Part shown: positions 41,155 to 51,435 of the stretch, in pieces
Numbering within the stretch: the first letter of the stretch is position 1
Layout of the letters: every line of letters begins with the position of its first letter
NCBI GenBank assembly: GCA_046330435.1
Contig: JAXLST010000005.1
Location: 1 to 64,000, forward strand
DNA: 64,000 nt
Origin: Ga0077560 sp046330435
GTDB lineage: Bacteria > Actinomycetota > Thermoleophilia > Miltoncostaeales > Miltoncostaeaceae
Direction: 5' to 3'
Translations under genes and position numbers: made by a program
Notes under the pieces: model-generated
Told to the model about the DNA's origin: nothing
The model's database searches: none
The model's input: only the letters and a program-made list of their open reading frames with translations

Positions 41155-42087
41155 ATGCCGACCTCTCTGGTGACCGGTGGTGCGGGGTTCCTGGGTTCCC
41201 ATCTGTGTGACCGGCTGATCGCCGAGGGTCACCGGGTGGTGTGCGTTGACAACCTGGAGACCGGGTCGCTGCAGAACATCGCCCACCTGCGGGACCCTGG
41301 GTTCGAGTTCCTGCAGCACGACATGATCGGGCACCTGGAGTTCCCGGATCCGGTGGACTACGTGTTCCACCTGGCGTCCCCGGCGTCGCCGATCGACTAC
41401 CTGCGGTTGCCGTTGCAGACCCTGAAGGTCGGCTCGTATGGGACCCACAACGCCCTTGGGTTGGCCAAGAAGCACCGGGCCCGGTTCCTGCTGGCCTCCA
41501 CCAGCGAGGTGTACGGGGACCCGAAGGTGCATCCGCAGACCGAGGACTACTGGGGGCATGTGAACCCCATCGGGCCGCGCGGGGTCTATGACGAGGCCAA
41601 GCGGTATGCGGAGGCCCTGACGATGGCGTACCACCGCCAGCAGGGCGTGGACACGCACATCGTGCGGATCTTCAACACCTATGGGCCGCGGATGCGGCCC
41701 AACGACGGGCGGGCGATCCCGACGTTCCTGCGGCAGGCGATGGACGACAAGCCCATCACCGTGTTCGGTGACGGCGGGCAGACCCGGTCGTTCTGTTACG
41801 TGTCGGATCTCATCGAGGGGTTCCTGCGGCTCATCGACTGCGACTACCACCTGCCGGTGAACATCGGGAACCCGGGTGAGTTCACGATCCTGCAGCTCGC
41901 CGAGGCCGTGATCGCGGCGACCGGGAGCCGGTCGCAGATCGTCTACGAGGCCCTGCCGCAGGACGACCCCATGGTCCGGCAGCCCGACATCAGCCTCGCC
42001 CGTGAGCTGCTGGGCTGGGGACCGACCGTCGAGCTGATGGACGGACTCGCCCGCACCATCGCCTCCCTGCGCCCCCCGCGGATGTGA
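41155..42087 (+). CDS. UDP-glucuronate decarboxylase (UDP-xylose synthase)
   Basis: This 310-residue SDR enzyme converts UDP-glucuronate to UDP-xylose. The signature is complete: SLVTGGAGFLGSHLCDRLI, FHLASPASPIDYLR, STSEVYGDPKVHPQTEDYWG, VNPIGPRGVYDEAKRYAEAL (YDEAK being the catalytic Tyr and Lys), RIFNTYGPRMRPNDGR and the R...Y...L tail. Its first two-thirds use many T-ending codons (GGT, CAT, TGT, TAT, CCT, TTG) that the neighbours avoid, and the last third returns to the local style. This suggests recent acquisition or gene conversion. It widens the sugar set with xylose. Confidence 0.95.
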   Translation: MPTSLVTGGAGFLGSHLCDRLIAEGHRVVCVDNLETGSLQNIAHLRDPGFEFLQHDMIGHLEFPDPVDYVFHLASPASPIDYLRLPLQTLKVGSYGTHNALGLAKKHRARFLLASTSEVYGDPKVHPQTEDYWGHVNPIGPRGVYDEAKRYAEALTMAYHRQQGVDTHIVRIFNTYGPRMRPNDGRAIPTFLRQAMDDKPITVFGDGGQTRSFCYVSDLIEGFLRLIDCDYHLPVNIGNPGEFTILQLAEAVIAATGSRSQIVYEALPQDDPMVRQPDISLARELLGWGPTVELMDGLARTIASLRPPRM

Positions 42088-42159
42088 CGCCCGCCGCGGC
42101 GGCGGCGGACGAGAGGTGCCCCGGGACCCGGCCGCCGCGCAGGAGACCGGCCCAGGGGT

Positions 42160-42216
42160 AAGGAATCCTTGAACCCAGGATGGGATCCGTTCCGTTCCGT
42201 CGTACGATGGGATCCG
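42160..42216 (+). promoter_or_regulatory. candidate control region upstream of the small membrane protein
   Basis: The palindrome AAGGAATCCTT (42160-42170) is followed by two copies of GATGGGATCCG (42179-42189 and 42206-42216) exactly 27 bases apart. A TACGAT (42203-42208) lies 12 bases before the ATG. Paired repeats around a promoter suggest a regulator-binding site. This is inference from pattern only. Confidence 0.35.
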
Positions 42217-42220
42217 CTCG

Positions 42221-42691
42221 ATGCAACGCGTCCTCCGCACATCCGCAGTCCTCGCCGCGCTCCTGACCGTCCTCGCCGTGTGGGCCGGCACCGCCGCCGC
42301 CACGCCGGAGCAGGTGCTCGCCGACCAGGCCGACAACGGCATCATCGACGGCGCGTACTCGCCGGACGACCTCGCCGCGGCGATCGTGCTGGCCAAGCAG
42401 CGGGAGGGCGCGCTCACGGAGGCCACGATCCAGGCGATCCGCGACGCCCAGGCCCAGACGCTGTTCGGGGCCGCGCAGGAGCAGGGCGACCCGGCCCCCG
42501 CCGGCGAGCCCGGCTCGGACCGCACCGAGGTCCCGCCCGTGCTCCGGCTGCCCGAGGCCCCCGTGGTCGACCCGGGCACCACCGTCCCCGTGCCGTTCGT
42601 GATCCTGTCGGTGGTCGCGGGGCTCCTGGTGCTCGCGGGAATCGGCGCATCGACGTTCCGCCGGATGACCCGGGCGACGGCCACGCGCTGA
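42221..42691 (+). CDS. small secreted or membrane-anchored protein, unknown function
   Basis: The 156-residue product has an N-terminal signal sequence (VLRTSAVLAALLTVLAVWAGTAAA, residues 4-27) and a short helical domain (ADNGIIDGAYSPDDLAAAIVLAKQREG...TEATIQAIRDAQA, about 35-85). A Pro/Glu-rich linker and one C-terminal helix (VPFVILSVVAGLLVLAGIGAS) with an Arg-rich end follow. The layout is that of a surface protein held by a single C-terminal anchor. I recognise no family. It stands alone between two regulatory-looking regions and just before the c-di-GMP genes; a link to them is only positional. Confidence 0.7.
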   Translation: MQRVLRTSAVLAALLTVLAVWAGTAAATPEQVLADQADNGIIDGAYSPDDLAAAIVLAKQREGALTEATIQAIRDAQAQTLFGAAQEQGDPAPAGEPGSDRTEVPPVLRLPEAPVVDPGTTVPVPFVILSVVAGLLVLAGIGASTFRRMTRATATR

Positions 42692-42724
42692 GTCCGCGGC
42701 CCGCATCCGGGCCGCAAATTCTGC

Positions 42725-42748
42725 AAGACCCCCCGATCGGGGGGTCTT
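42725..42748 (+). terminator. 24-base perfect palindrome, likely terminator
   Basis: AAGACCCCCC (42725-42734) and GGGGGGTCTT (42739-42748) flank GATC. The hairpin stem is 10 bases with a 4-base loop and lies 33 bases after the small membrane protein. It could end that transcript. It could also be a dyad operator for the GGDEF gene, which starts 70 bases later. Confidence 0.6.
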
Positions 42749-42818
42749 GACGGGCGGATTCCTGCCGATGACGTGTCCCAGCGGGCAAACCCCCGCGGCA
42801 CGCTCGGAGAGGAGCGCG

Positions 42819-45098
42819 GTGCCCTGGCGCCAGCATGCGGATGAGTCGGTGACGGAGGCATGGGGGCGGGCCGCCCGGCGGCTGCGCGCCCTGCAGCTGG
42901 CCCAGCTGGCGGCCGTGATCACCCTCGCGGTCATGGCCGCCCTGGCGGCGGCGGTGACCGCGCGGCAGCTCGGGGACATGTCCTCGGGACGCGACCGGGC
43001 GGATGCCGCGGTGACGCGCCTTTCCACCGTGAAGGACGACCTCCGCGGCATCCAGGGCGACTTCCTGCGCCGCAAGGTGCTGTTCCCGGAGGAGAAGGCC
43101 CTCACCCCCGAGGTGATGCGCGGCGTCCTGGCCGACCAGGCGAAGCTCATCGCCCTGGAGGAGGAGCTGCGCGCGTGGGCGCCCGGGGACGTGCGGGCGG
43201 CCGGGACGGACGCGCTCGCTGCGATCGCCGACCTGGGCTCGATGGTGACCGCGAACCTCGGCACCGCGGCGCGGTCCGACCGGGCGATCGACGCCGTGCG
43301 GCGCCTCGACCGCGTCGTGACGCGCATCGACGTCACCACCAAGCTCTGGCTCGACGCCTTGCGACGGGTACGGGACCACGAGGACGCCCGCATGGAGCGC
43401 CTGCGGGCCGACCTCGTGCAGCGGGTGGCCGTGGGGGCGGGGCTGCTCGCGATCGCCGCGGTCCTGCTGTGGATGGTGCTCGACCGCGCACGGGCCCGGG
43501 TGGTCGCGGCGCTGCGGACGGGCGCCGAGGAGCAGCACGCCCAGGGACGCCTCGCCACCGCCGTGGCCGAGGGGGCGGACCTGGCGCGCATCGCGGAGGT
43601 CGCCGCCGAGGAGGCCCGCCGGGTGCTGTCCGCCGGCGCGGCCGCCGTCGCGGTGGCCGATCACGGCGCGCCCGTGGTGCTGAGCGCCGCCGGGGAACCC
43701 CCGGCCGCCCTCCACGCGGCCCTGGCCCGGGCGATCGCCACCGGGGAGCCGGCCCGCATCGACGCCGCCCCGGGGCGGCGCACCGGCGACGACGGCGGCG
43801 CGGACGCGCCGGCGTTCGCGGTCCCGGTGAGCGTCGACGGCGTGCGCTGGGGCGCGGTCGCGGCGGCCCTCGCGCCGGGCGCGCCCGGCGAGGACGCGGC
43901 CGAGCGGCTGGTCCGGGTGAGCGCGACGCTCGCGCTCGCGGTGGGGTCGGTTGAGTCCCGCCGGCGCCTCACCCGCGAGGCGAGCTGCGACCCGCTCACC
44001 GGCCTCGCGAACCACCGTGAGTTCCGCGACCGGCTGGCCCGCGAGATGGCCCGCGCACGCGCGGAGGGCCGCGAGGTCGCCCTCGCGCTCATCGACATCG
44101 ACCACTTCAAGGCCGTCAACGACGGCCTGGGGCACCAGGCGGGCGACGGGGTGCTGTCGGAGGTCGCGCGCCGCATCCGCGCGCAGGCCCGGGAGCACGA
44201 CGTGGTCGCCCGCGTGGGCGGCGAGGAGTTCGCGTGGCTCATGCCCGGGGCGGACGGCATGGCCGCCTTCGCGGCGGCCGAGCGCGCCCGGCTGGCGGTG
44301 CGGGGCGGGCGGATGGGCGATGTCGCCCTGGTCACCGTCTCCGCCGGCGTCGCGACGTCGGCGGACACCGAGGACCCGGACGAGCTCATGCGGCTCGCCG
44401 ACACGGCCCTGTACTGGTCCAAGGAGAACGGCCGGGACCTGTGCTGCCGGTGGTCGCCGGACCTGGTGACCGAGGCCGGCGACGACGACCGCGACGCCGG
44501 CCTGGCCCGCCGGAAGGCCCTCGCAGCGATCCAGGCCCTCGCCCGGGCCGTGGACGCCCGCGACCCGTACACGCTGCGGCATTCCGAGCGCGTCGCCGAG
44601 CTCACCCACCGGCTGGCGGTCGCCGCGGGTTGGGACCCGGCCCGCGCGGTGCTGCTGCGGGAGGCGGCCCTGCTGCACGACGTGGGGAAGGTCGGCGTGC
44701 CGGACGCCGTGCTGCTCAAGCCGTCGCCGCTCACCGACGAGGAGTTCGGGCGCGTGCGCGAGCACGCCGCCCTGGGCGCCCAGATCGTGGCCGGCGTGCT
44801 GGACCCCGAGCAGGTCGCCTGGGTGCGCGCGCACCACGAGCGCTTCGACGGCGACGGGTACCCGGCGGGGCTGGCCGGCGGCGCGATCCCGGAGGGCGCG
44901 CGGCTCATGGCCGTCGCGGACGCGTTCGACGCGATGACCACCGACCGCCCGTACCGGCCCGGCTGCGACGCGGGCGCCGCCGTCGCGTCCTGCCTGCTGG
45001 AGGCCGGCGGGCAGCTGTGCCCCGACGCGGTGGTCCTGCTGCACGACCTGTGGCGCGAGGGGCAGCTGCCGCTGCAGCGGCTGGGCGCCACCGCCTGA
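42819..45098 (+). CDS. membrane GGDEF-HD-GYP protein (c-di-GMP synthase and phosphodiesterase)
   Basis: The 759-residue protein has two membrane helices (about 22-48 and 200-222) around a helical external sensor domain. A GAF-like segment (about 235-385), a GGDEF domain with the active motif GGEEF preceded by the inhibitory RxxD (REHD) five residues upstream, and a C-terminal HD-GYP domain follow. The HD-GYP part has HSERVAELTH, LLHDVGKVGVPD and HHERFDGDGYPAG intact. It can therefore make and degrade c-di-GMP, depending on the signal. I chose GTG 42819 for its GGAGAGGAG site; earlier starts in frame fall in the palindrome region. The next gene is another HD-GYP protein. Confidence 0.88.
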   Translation: MPWRQHADESVTEAWGRAARRLRALQLAQLAAVITLAVMAALAAAVTARQLGDMSSGRDRADAAVTRLSTVKDDLRGIQGDFLRRKVLFPEEKALTPEVMRGVLADQAKLIALEEELRAWAPGDVRAAGTDALAAIADLGSMVTANLGTAARSDRAIDAVRRLDRVVTRIDVTTKLWLDALRRVRDHEDARMERLRADLVQRVAVGAGLLAIAAVLLWMVLDRARARVVAALRTGAEEQHAQGRLATAVAEGADLARIAEVAAEEARRVLSAGAAAVAVADHGAPVVLSAAGEPPAALHAALARAIATGEPARIDAAPGRRTGDDGGADAPAFAVPVSVDGVRWGAVAAALAPGAPGEDAAERLVRVSATLALAVGSVESRRRLTREASCDPLTGLANHREFRDRLAREMARARAEGREVALALIDIDHFKAVNDGLGHQAGDGVLSEVARRIRAQAREHDVVARVGGEEFAWLMPGADGMAAFAAAERARLAVRGGRMGDVALVTVSAGVATSADTEDPDELMRLADTALYWSKENGRDLCCRWSPDLVTEAGDDDRDAGLARRKALAAIQALARAVDARDPYTLRHSERVAELTHRLAVAAGWDPARAVLLREAALLHDVGKVGVPDAVLLKPSPLTDEEFGRVREHAALGAQIVAGVLDPEQVAWVRAHHERFDGDGYPAGLAGGAIPEGARLMAVADAFDAMTTDRPYRPGCDAGAAVASCLLEAGGQLCPDAVVLLHDLWREGQLPLQRLGATA

Positions 45099-45175
45099 CC
45101 GCGGCGCCCTCGGAGCCGGGGGTTCCCTCCACCCGGGGTCAGGTCCCGGCGCGGTCCGGTCGATGACCTCCGTGC

Positions 45176-46555
45176 ATGCCCGCGTTCAGTCGTTCCGAAG
45201 TCGTCGCCGCGCTCTCCCACGCGCTGGACCTCACCGAGGGGCAGGTGGAGGGCCACGCGGGGCGCACCTGCGTGCTGGGGCTGCGGATGGCCGAGGACCT
45301 CGGGGTCCCGCAGGCCGACCGCGCCGCGCTGTACTACGCCCTGCTGCTCAAGGACTCCGGCTGCTCCAGCAGCGCCGCCCGGATGTCGCAGATCTTCGGG
45401 ACCGACGACCTCACGCTGAAGCGCACCGGCAAGCTCGTGGACTGGACGCGCCCGTCCAAGGCGCTGCGGTGGGTCGCCGGCAGCCTGGCGGACGCCGGCG
45501 GCCTGCTGAACGCCCGCCACACCCTGCGGGTCGCCCTGGAGTTCGCGCGGGACGACGTCGTGGTGGACGCCCGCTGCGAGCGGGGCGCGAAGATCGTCGC
45601 GGACCTCGGCTTCCCGCCGTCGGCCGCCGAGACGGTGCGGTGCCTGGACGAGCACTGGGACGGGAAGGGGCGCCCGCGGCGGATGTCGGGCGAGGAGATC
45701 CCGCTGCTCGCCCGCATCGCGTGCCTGTCGCAGACCGCCGAGGTGTTCATCACCACCCTCGGCCGGCCCGCCGCGCGGCGCATGGTCCGCAAGCGGCGCG
45801 GCCGGTGGTTCGACCCGGCCGTCGCCGACGCGTTCCTGCGCATCCCGGACGATGACCCGGTGTGGGAGCGCTTCGACGAGGCGCACGACCCCCTGGTGGT
45901 CGCGGAGATGGAGCCGCACGGCGACCACGAGGAGGCCCACGACGGGCACCTGGATCGCATCGCCGAGGCGTTCGCGCAGGTCATCGACGCCAAATCCAGC
46001 TACACGTTCAACCATTCCACGGCGGTCGCCGAATATGCGGTGGCGGTGGGACGCGCCCTGGGCGAGCCCGAGGAGGGGCTGCGGCGCCTGCGCCGCGCCG
46101 GGCTCCTGCACGACATCGGCAAGCTGGGCGTGAGCAGCGCGATCCTCGACAAGCCGGGACGCCTCACCGACGAGGAGTACGCGCAGATCCGCCTGCACGC
46201 CCGGTACACCGAGGAGATCCTGGGGCGCATCTCGCTGCTGGCGGAGATCGCGCCGGTCGCGGCCTCCCACCACGAGCGGATGGACGGCGGCGGGTACCAC
46301 CGCGGCCTGCGCGGCGAGGCGATCCCCGAGGGCGGCCGCATCCTCGCGGTCGCCGACGTGTTCGACGCCCTCACCGCCAACCGCCCGTACCGCGACGGGA
46401 TGAGCGTCGCCGACGCCCTCATGATCATGCGCAAGGACCGCGGCACCGCGTTCTGGGACCGCGCGCTCGACGCGCTCTGCGACATCGCGCACGACCTGCC
46501 GCCCCGCGGCACCGCGTCCGGCCCCGCGCGGGTCCCGCGGGCCACCGCCGCGTAG
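45176..46555 (+). CDS. two-domain HD-GYP protein, probable c-di-GMP phosphodiesterase
   Basis: The 459-residue soluble protein has a degenerate N-terminal HD domain, in which the HD doublet reads KD (LLLKDSGCSSSAARM, about residue 59). A C-terminal HD-GYP domain follows with HSTAVAEYAVAV, LLHDIGKLGVSSAILDKP and HHERMDGGGYHRGL. The final Pro of GYP is His here, a small change that may affect partner binding but not the metal ligands. The LKD...CSS first domain is a known variant in this family. It starts 77 bases after the GGDEF-HD-GYP gene, so the two are probably co-regulated. Confidence 0.85.
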   Translation: MPAFSRSEVVAALSHALDLTEGQVEGHAGRTCVLGLRMAEDLGVPQADRAALYYALLLKDSGCSSSAARMSQIFGTDDLTLKRTGKLVDWTRPSKALRWVAGSLADAGGLLNARHTLRVALEFARDDVVVDARCERGAKIVADLGFPPSAAETVRCLDEHWDGKGRPRRMSGEEIPLLARIACLSQTAEVFITTLGRPAARRMVRKRRGRWFDPAVADAFLRIPDDDPVWERFDEAHDPLVVAEMEPHGDHEEAHDGHLDRIAEAFAQVIDAKSSYTFNHSTAVAEYAVAVGRALGEPEEGLRRLRRAGLLHDIGKLGVSSAILDKPGRLTDEEYAQIRLHARYTEEILGRISLLAEIAPVAASHHERMDGGGYHRGLRGEAIPEGGRILAVADVFDALTANRPYRDGMSVADALMIMRKDRGTAFWDRALDALCDIAHDLPPRGTASGPARVPRATAA

Positions 46556-46559
46556 CCGG

Positions 46560-46565
46560 TAGGAT
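46560..46565 (+). promoter_or_regulatory. -10-like element TAGGAT upstream of the malic-enzyme-like gene
   Basis: TAGGAT lies 114 bases before ATG 46680. Both AGGGGGA (46621-46627) and AAAGGGA (46668-46674) follow, the second suitably placed for ATG 46680. Confidence 0.35.
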
Positions 46566-46679
46566 TCCGGGCCGCGCCCTCCTGCGCGCCGCGCGCGCGG
46601 CGTTGCCGGGCCGACACATCAGGGGGACAACGCCGCAATGCCACCGGCGCCCCCGACGGACGTTCCGAAAGGGATCTGC

Positions 46680-47963
46680 ATGCCGGACAACCTCACCAGC
46701 CTCACCCTCCGGACGGTCATGCCGGCCGCGACGGGCAGCTTCGGCCAGCTCGCGCGGCTCATCGGCGAGGCCGGCGCCCAGGTGGGGGCGGTGGACATCG
46801 TACGTTCGACCAAGGCGGACGTGACGCGCGATGTCCAGGTGCGGGTCCGCGACGCGGCGCACGCCGACGCGGTGATCGCCGCGATCGGCGCCCTCGACGG
46901 CTTCTCGGTGGAGGGCACCGCGTCCCGCGTCCTGGAGGAGCACCAGAGCGGTGCCATCGGCATGAAGAACCGCATGCCGCTCACCAGCCGCGACGACCTG
47001 TCGATGGCGTACACCCCCGGCGTCGCCCGGGTGTGCATGGCCATCCACCACGACTTCGAGCAGGCCTGGGACTACACCATCAAGGCGAACAGCGTCATGG
47101 TGGTGAGCGACGGCAGCGACGTGGTGGGCCTCGGCGAGCTGGGCGTGGACGCCTCCCTCCCGGCCTGCGAATCGGTGTGCCTGTTCCTGCGGGACCTCGC
47201 CGACATCGACGCGTTCCCGCTGCCGGTCGACAGCCGCGACGTGGCGGAGATCGTCAACACCGTCGCCCTGTGCAGCTCGGTGTTCGCCGGCGTGCACCTC
47301 ACCGACATCGCGGCGCCGCGGTGCTTCGAGATCGCGGACGCCCTCGACGCGCGCCTGGACATCCCGGTGCTCCACGTCGACCGCCACGGCAGCGCCGTCG
47401 CGGTGCTCGCCGCGCTGCGCAACGGCCTGGCCGTCGCCGGCAAGGAGTTCGAGGCGGCGACCGTCGCGGTCACCGGCCGCGGCACCGCCGGCGGCACGGC
47501 GACGACGCGCCTGCTGGAGGCCGCCGGGGTGGGCGTCCTCACCGAGGACCCCGCCGGGGCCGACGCCCTCGTGGCGTGGGACGGCCCGGTGTCCGGGGCG
47601 ACCGTGGCCGGGATGGCCGCCAACCCGGTGGTGCTGTCCATGGCCGGCGCCAGCCCGGAGGCGCTCGACGCCACCGTGTACGGCAGCAACCTGCCCACCA
47701 GCCCCAACCAGGTGTCGGCGACCCTCGCCTACCCGGGGATCTGGCGGGGGGCGGCCGACGTGCGCGCCACCACGGTGAACGACGCGATGCTCCTGGCCGC
47801 CGCCGACGCGCTCGCCCAGGCGGCGCGCGACGCCGACAACGCCGTCCACGCCCAGGGCATCGTCCCGTCGGTGCTCGCCACCGGCCTCACCGCCCGCATC
47901 GCGGAGGCCGTCGCGTCGGCCGCCGAGACCTCGGGCGTCGCCCGGGTGGCCCGGGCCCACTGA
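46680..47963 (+). CDS. ACT-domain malic-enzyme-like protein lacking key catalytic residues
   Basis: The 427-residue protein has an N-terminal ACT-like domain (about 5-80) and a malic-enzyme domain (about 95-255): SMAYTPGVARVC with the catalytic Tyr111, VVSDGSDVVGLGELG and APRCFEIADALD. A short NAD-binding domain with GRGTAGGTATTRLL follows. Positions that should carry the catalytic Lys and acidic residues differ: Val166 in place of the EGK Lys, Thr208 in place of a metal-binding Glu, and Val233 in place of one Asp of the DDQHGT pair. The NAD domain is also shortened. I predict a sensor or structural paralogue. The likely start is 46680 (AAAGGGA); 46638 is the alternative. Confidence 0.75.
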   Translation: MPDNLTSLTLRTVMPAATGSFGQLARLIGEAGAQVGAVDIVRSTKADVTRDVQVRVRDAAHADAVIAAIGALDGFSVEGTASRVLEEHQSGAIGMKNRMPLTSRDDLSMAYTPGVARVCMAIHHDFEQAWDYTIKANSVMVVSDGSDVVGLGELGVDASLPACESVCLFLRDLADIDAFPLPVDSRDVAEIVNTVALCSSVFAGVHLTDIAAPRCFEIADALDARLDIPVLHVDRHGSAVAVLAALRNGLAVAGKEFEAATVAVTGRGTAGGTATTRLLEAAGVGVLTEDPAGADALVAWDGPVSGATVAGMAANPVVLSMAGASPEALDATVYGSNLPTSPNQVSATLAYPGIWRGAADVRATTVNDAMLLAAADALAQAARDADNAVHAQGIVPSVLATGLTARIAEAVASAAETSGVARVARAH

Positions 47964-47996
47964 CCCGTGCGCGGCGCCGGGGCCCCGCCGGGGGCC

Positions 47997-48788
47997 TCAG
48001 CGCCGCAGCGCGCGCCCCAGCCGCACCAGCGGGATGGGGAACACCACCGCACCGATGGCGGCCAGCACGCCCACGTGGCCCAGCGTCCCGAGGTCCGGGT
48101 GGCCCAGGCTCAGGTCCCGCAGCGCCGCCACCAGGTGCGACAGCGGCAGGCACCAGCCGATCGCCTCCGCCCACCGCGGCAGGTCGTCGAACGGGAAGAA
48201 CACCCCGCCGAACAGGAACATCGGCGTGAGCACGGCCGTGTAGAAGATGTTGAAGTGCTCGATGTTGCTCACGAAGGCCGTGTAGACCATCCCGAGCGCG
48301 GCGAAGACCATCGCCCCCAGGGCCATCACCGGGATGGCCAGCAGCACCACCGGTGATGCCACCAGCCCGAAGCCGGCCATCACGGCGAGGAAGATCACCC
48401 CGTAGGCCAGCGACCGGGTGGACGCCCACAGGTACTCGCCCACCACCACGTCCTGCACCGACAGCGGCGTGGTGATCGCCGCCTCGTAGACGCGCCGGAT
48501 GTGGATGCGGACGAAGCTGTTGTACGTCGTCTCGATGATCGCCCCGAACATCACCGTGGACGCGGCGACGCCGGGCGCGATGAACGCGATGTAGTCGACG
48601 CCGTCGACGGTGGTGAGGTACGTGCCGAGCCCCAGGCCCATCACCGTGAGGTAGGCGATCGCCTCCAGGAACCGCGGCGTGAGGGTGGTGAGCAGCGTCT
48701 TGCGCCCCACCGTCGCGTTGCGCTGCCAGAACCGGATCGCACCCCGCGGCGAGAACGCGTACGCGGCGAGCGGCGCCGGGAGGCTCAG
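47997..48788 (-). CDS. ABC-2-type membrane permease (NodJ-like), no adjacent ATPase
   Basis: The 263-residue protein has the ABC-2 permease layout: an amphipathic N-terminus (FSPRGAIRFWQRNATVGRKTLLT), about six membrane helices, the inter-helix RRVYEAAITTPLSVQDVVVGEYLWA segment and FFPFDDLPRWAEAIGWCLPLSHLVAALRDL. This matches NodJ/DrrB-type exporters of lipids or glycolipids. No ATPase gene is beside it. The frame begins at a CTG overlapping the stop of the TPR-like gene (CTGA). No ATG, GTG or TTG lies between that CTG and the first conserved segment, so CTG is the best start. Confidence 0.8.
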   Translation of the reverse strand: MSLPAPLAAYAFSPRGAIRFWQRNATVGRKTLLTTLTPRFLEAIAYLTVMGLGLGTYLTTVDGVDYIAFIAPGVAASTVMFGAIIETTYNSFVRIHIRRVYEAAITTPLSVQDVVVGEYLWASTRSLAYGVIFLAVMAGFGLVASPVVLLAIPVMALGAMVFAALGMVYTAFVSNIEHFNIFYTAVLTPMFLFGGVFFPFDDLPRWAEAIGWCLPLSHLVAALRDLSLGHPDLGTLGHVGVLAAIGAVVFPIPLVRLGRALRR

Positions 48789-49090
48789 AGGGCCTCCACC
48801 AGCGCACGGATGTCGTCCGCCATCCCCGTGTGGCCGTGCTTCAGGGCGGCGTCGATGCCGGCGAGCCACGCGTCGGCCGCGTCGTCCGGCCGGCCCAGGG
48901 CGGCGAGGGTCTCGCCGAGCCGCTGCCAGGCGTTGCCCTCGTCCTCCTGCAGCCCGAGGTAGGCGCGGTACTGCTCCACCGCCTCCTCCAGGCGCCCGGC
49001 CCGCTGCAGCTCCACGGCGTACGCGAAGCGCGCCCGGGCGACGGTGGGGTCGTCGGCGACGGCCTTCGCGAAGAAGTCGATGCGATCCAT
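48785..49090 (-). CDS. TPR-like small protein
   Basis: The 101-residue protein is all-helical, with repeated A/L-rich 34-residue units (ARARFAYAVELQRAGRLEEAVEQYRAYLGLQ, then GNAWQRLGETLAALGRPDDAADAWLAGIDAA). These match tetratricopeptide repeats that bind partner proteins. A TAGCGT element ends 8 bases before ATG 49090, so the transcript is probably leaderless. It is co-translated with the ABC-2 permease and may be its partner. No other role can be read. Confidence 0.75.
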   Translation of the reverse strand: MDRIDFFAKAVADDPTVARARFAYAVELQRAGRLEEAVEQYRAYLGLQEDEGNAWQRLGETLAALGRPDDAADAWLAGIDAALKHGHTGMADDIRALVEAL

Positions 49091-49098
49091 GGCCGGGG

Positions 49099-49104
49099 AC
49101 GCTA
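49099..49104 (-). promoter_or_regulatory. -10-like element TAGCGT, leaderless promoter for the TPR-ABC permease pair
   Basis: TAGCGT on the minus strand ends 8 bases before ATG 49090, with only C/G sequence between. Confidence 0.45.
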
Positions 49105-49166
49105 CGCCGCCGCCGCGCCGCGCGCCCGCGGGGACGGGGTCCCCGGGGCGGCGGCGGGGGCCGGCG

Positions 49167-51395
<2,229 letters not shown>

Positions 51396-51435
51396 GCCAA
51401 TTCCCCGGGTTGGGCGCAGGACGAAACAACCGGGC

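Noticed and set aside
42725..42748. A riboswitch (c-di-GMP type) in front of the GGDEF gene
   Set aside because: The dyad is a simple perfect palindrome with a 4-base loop. None of the conserved bulges or loop sequences of c-di-GMP riboswitches are visible, so a terminator or operator is the more careful call.
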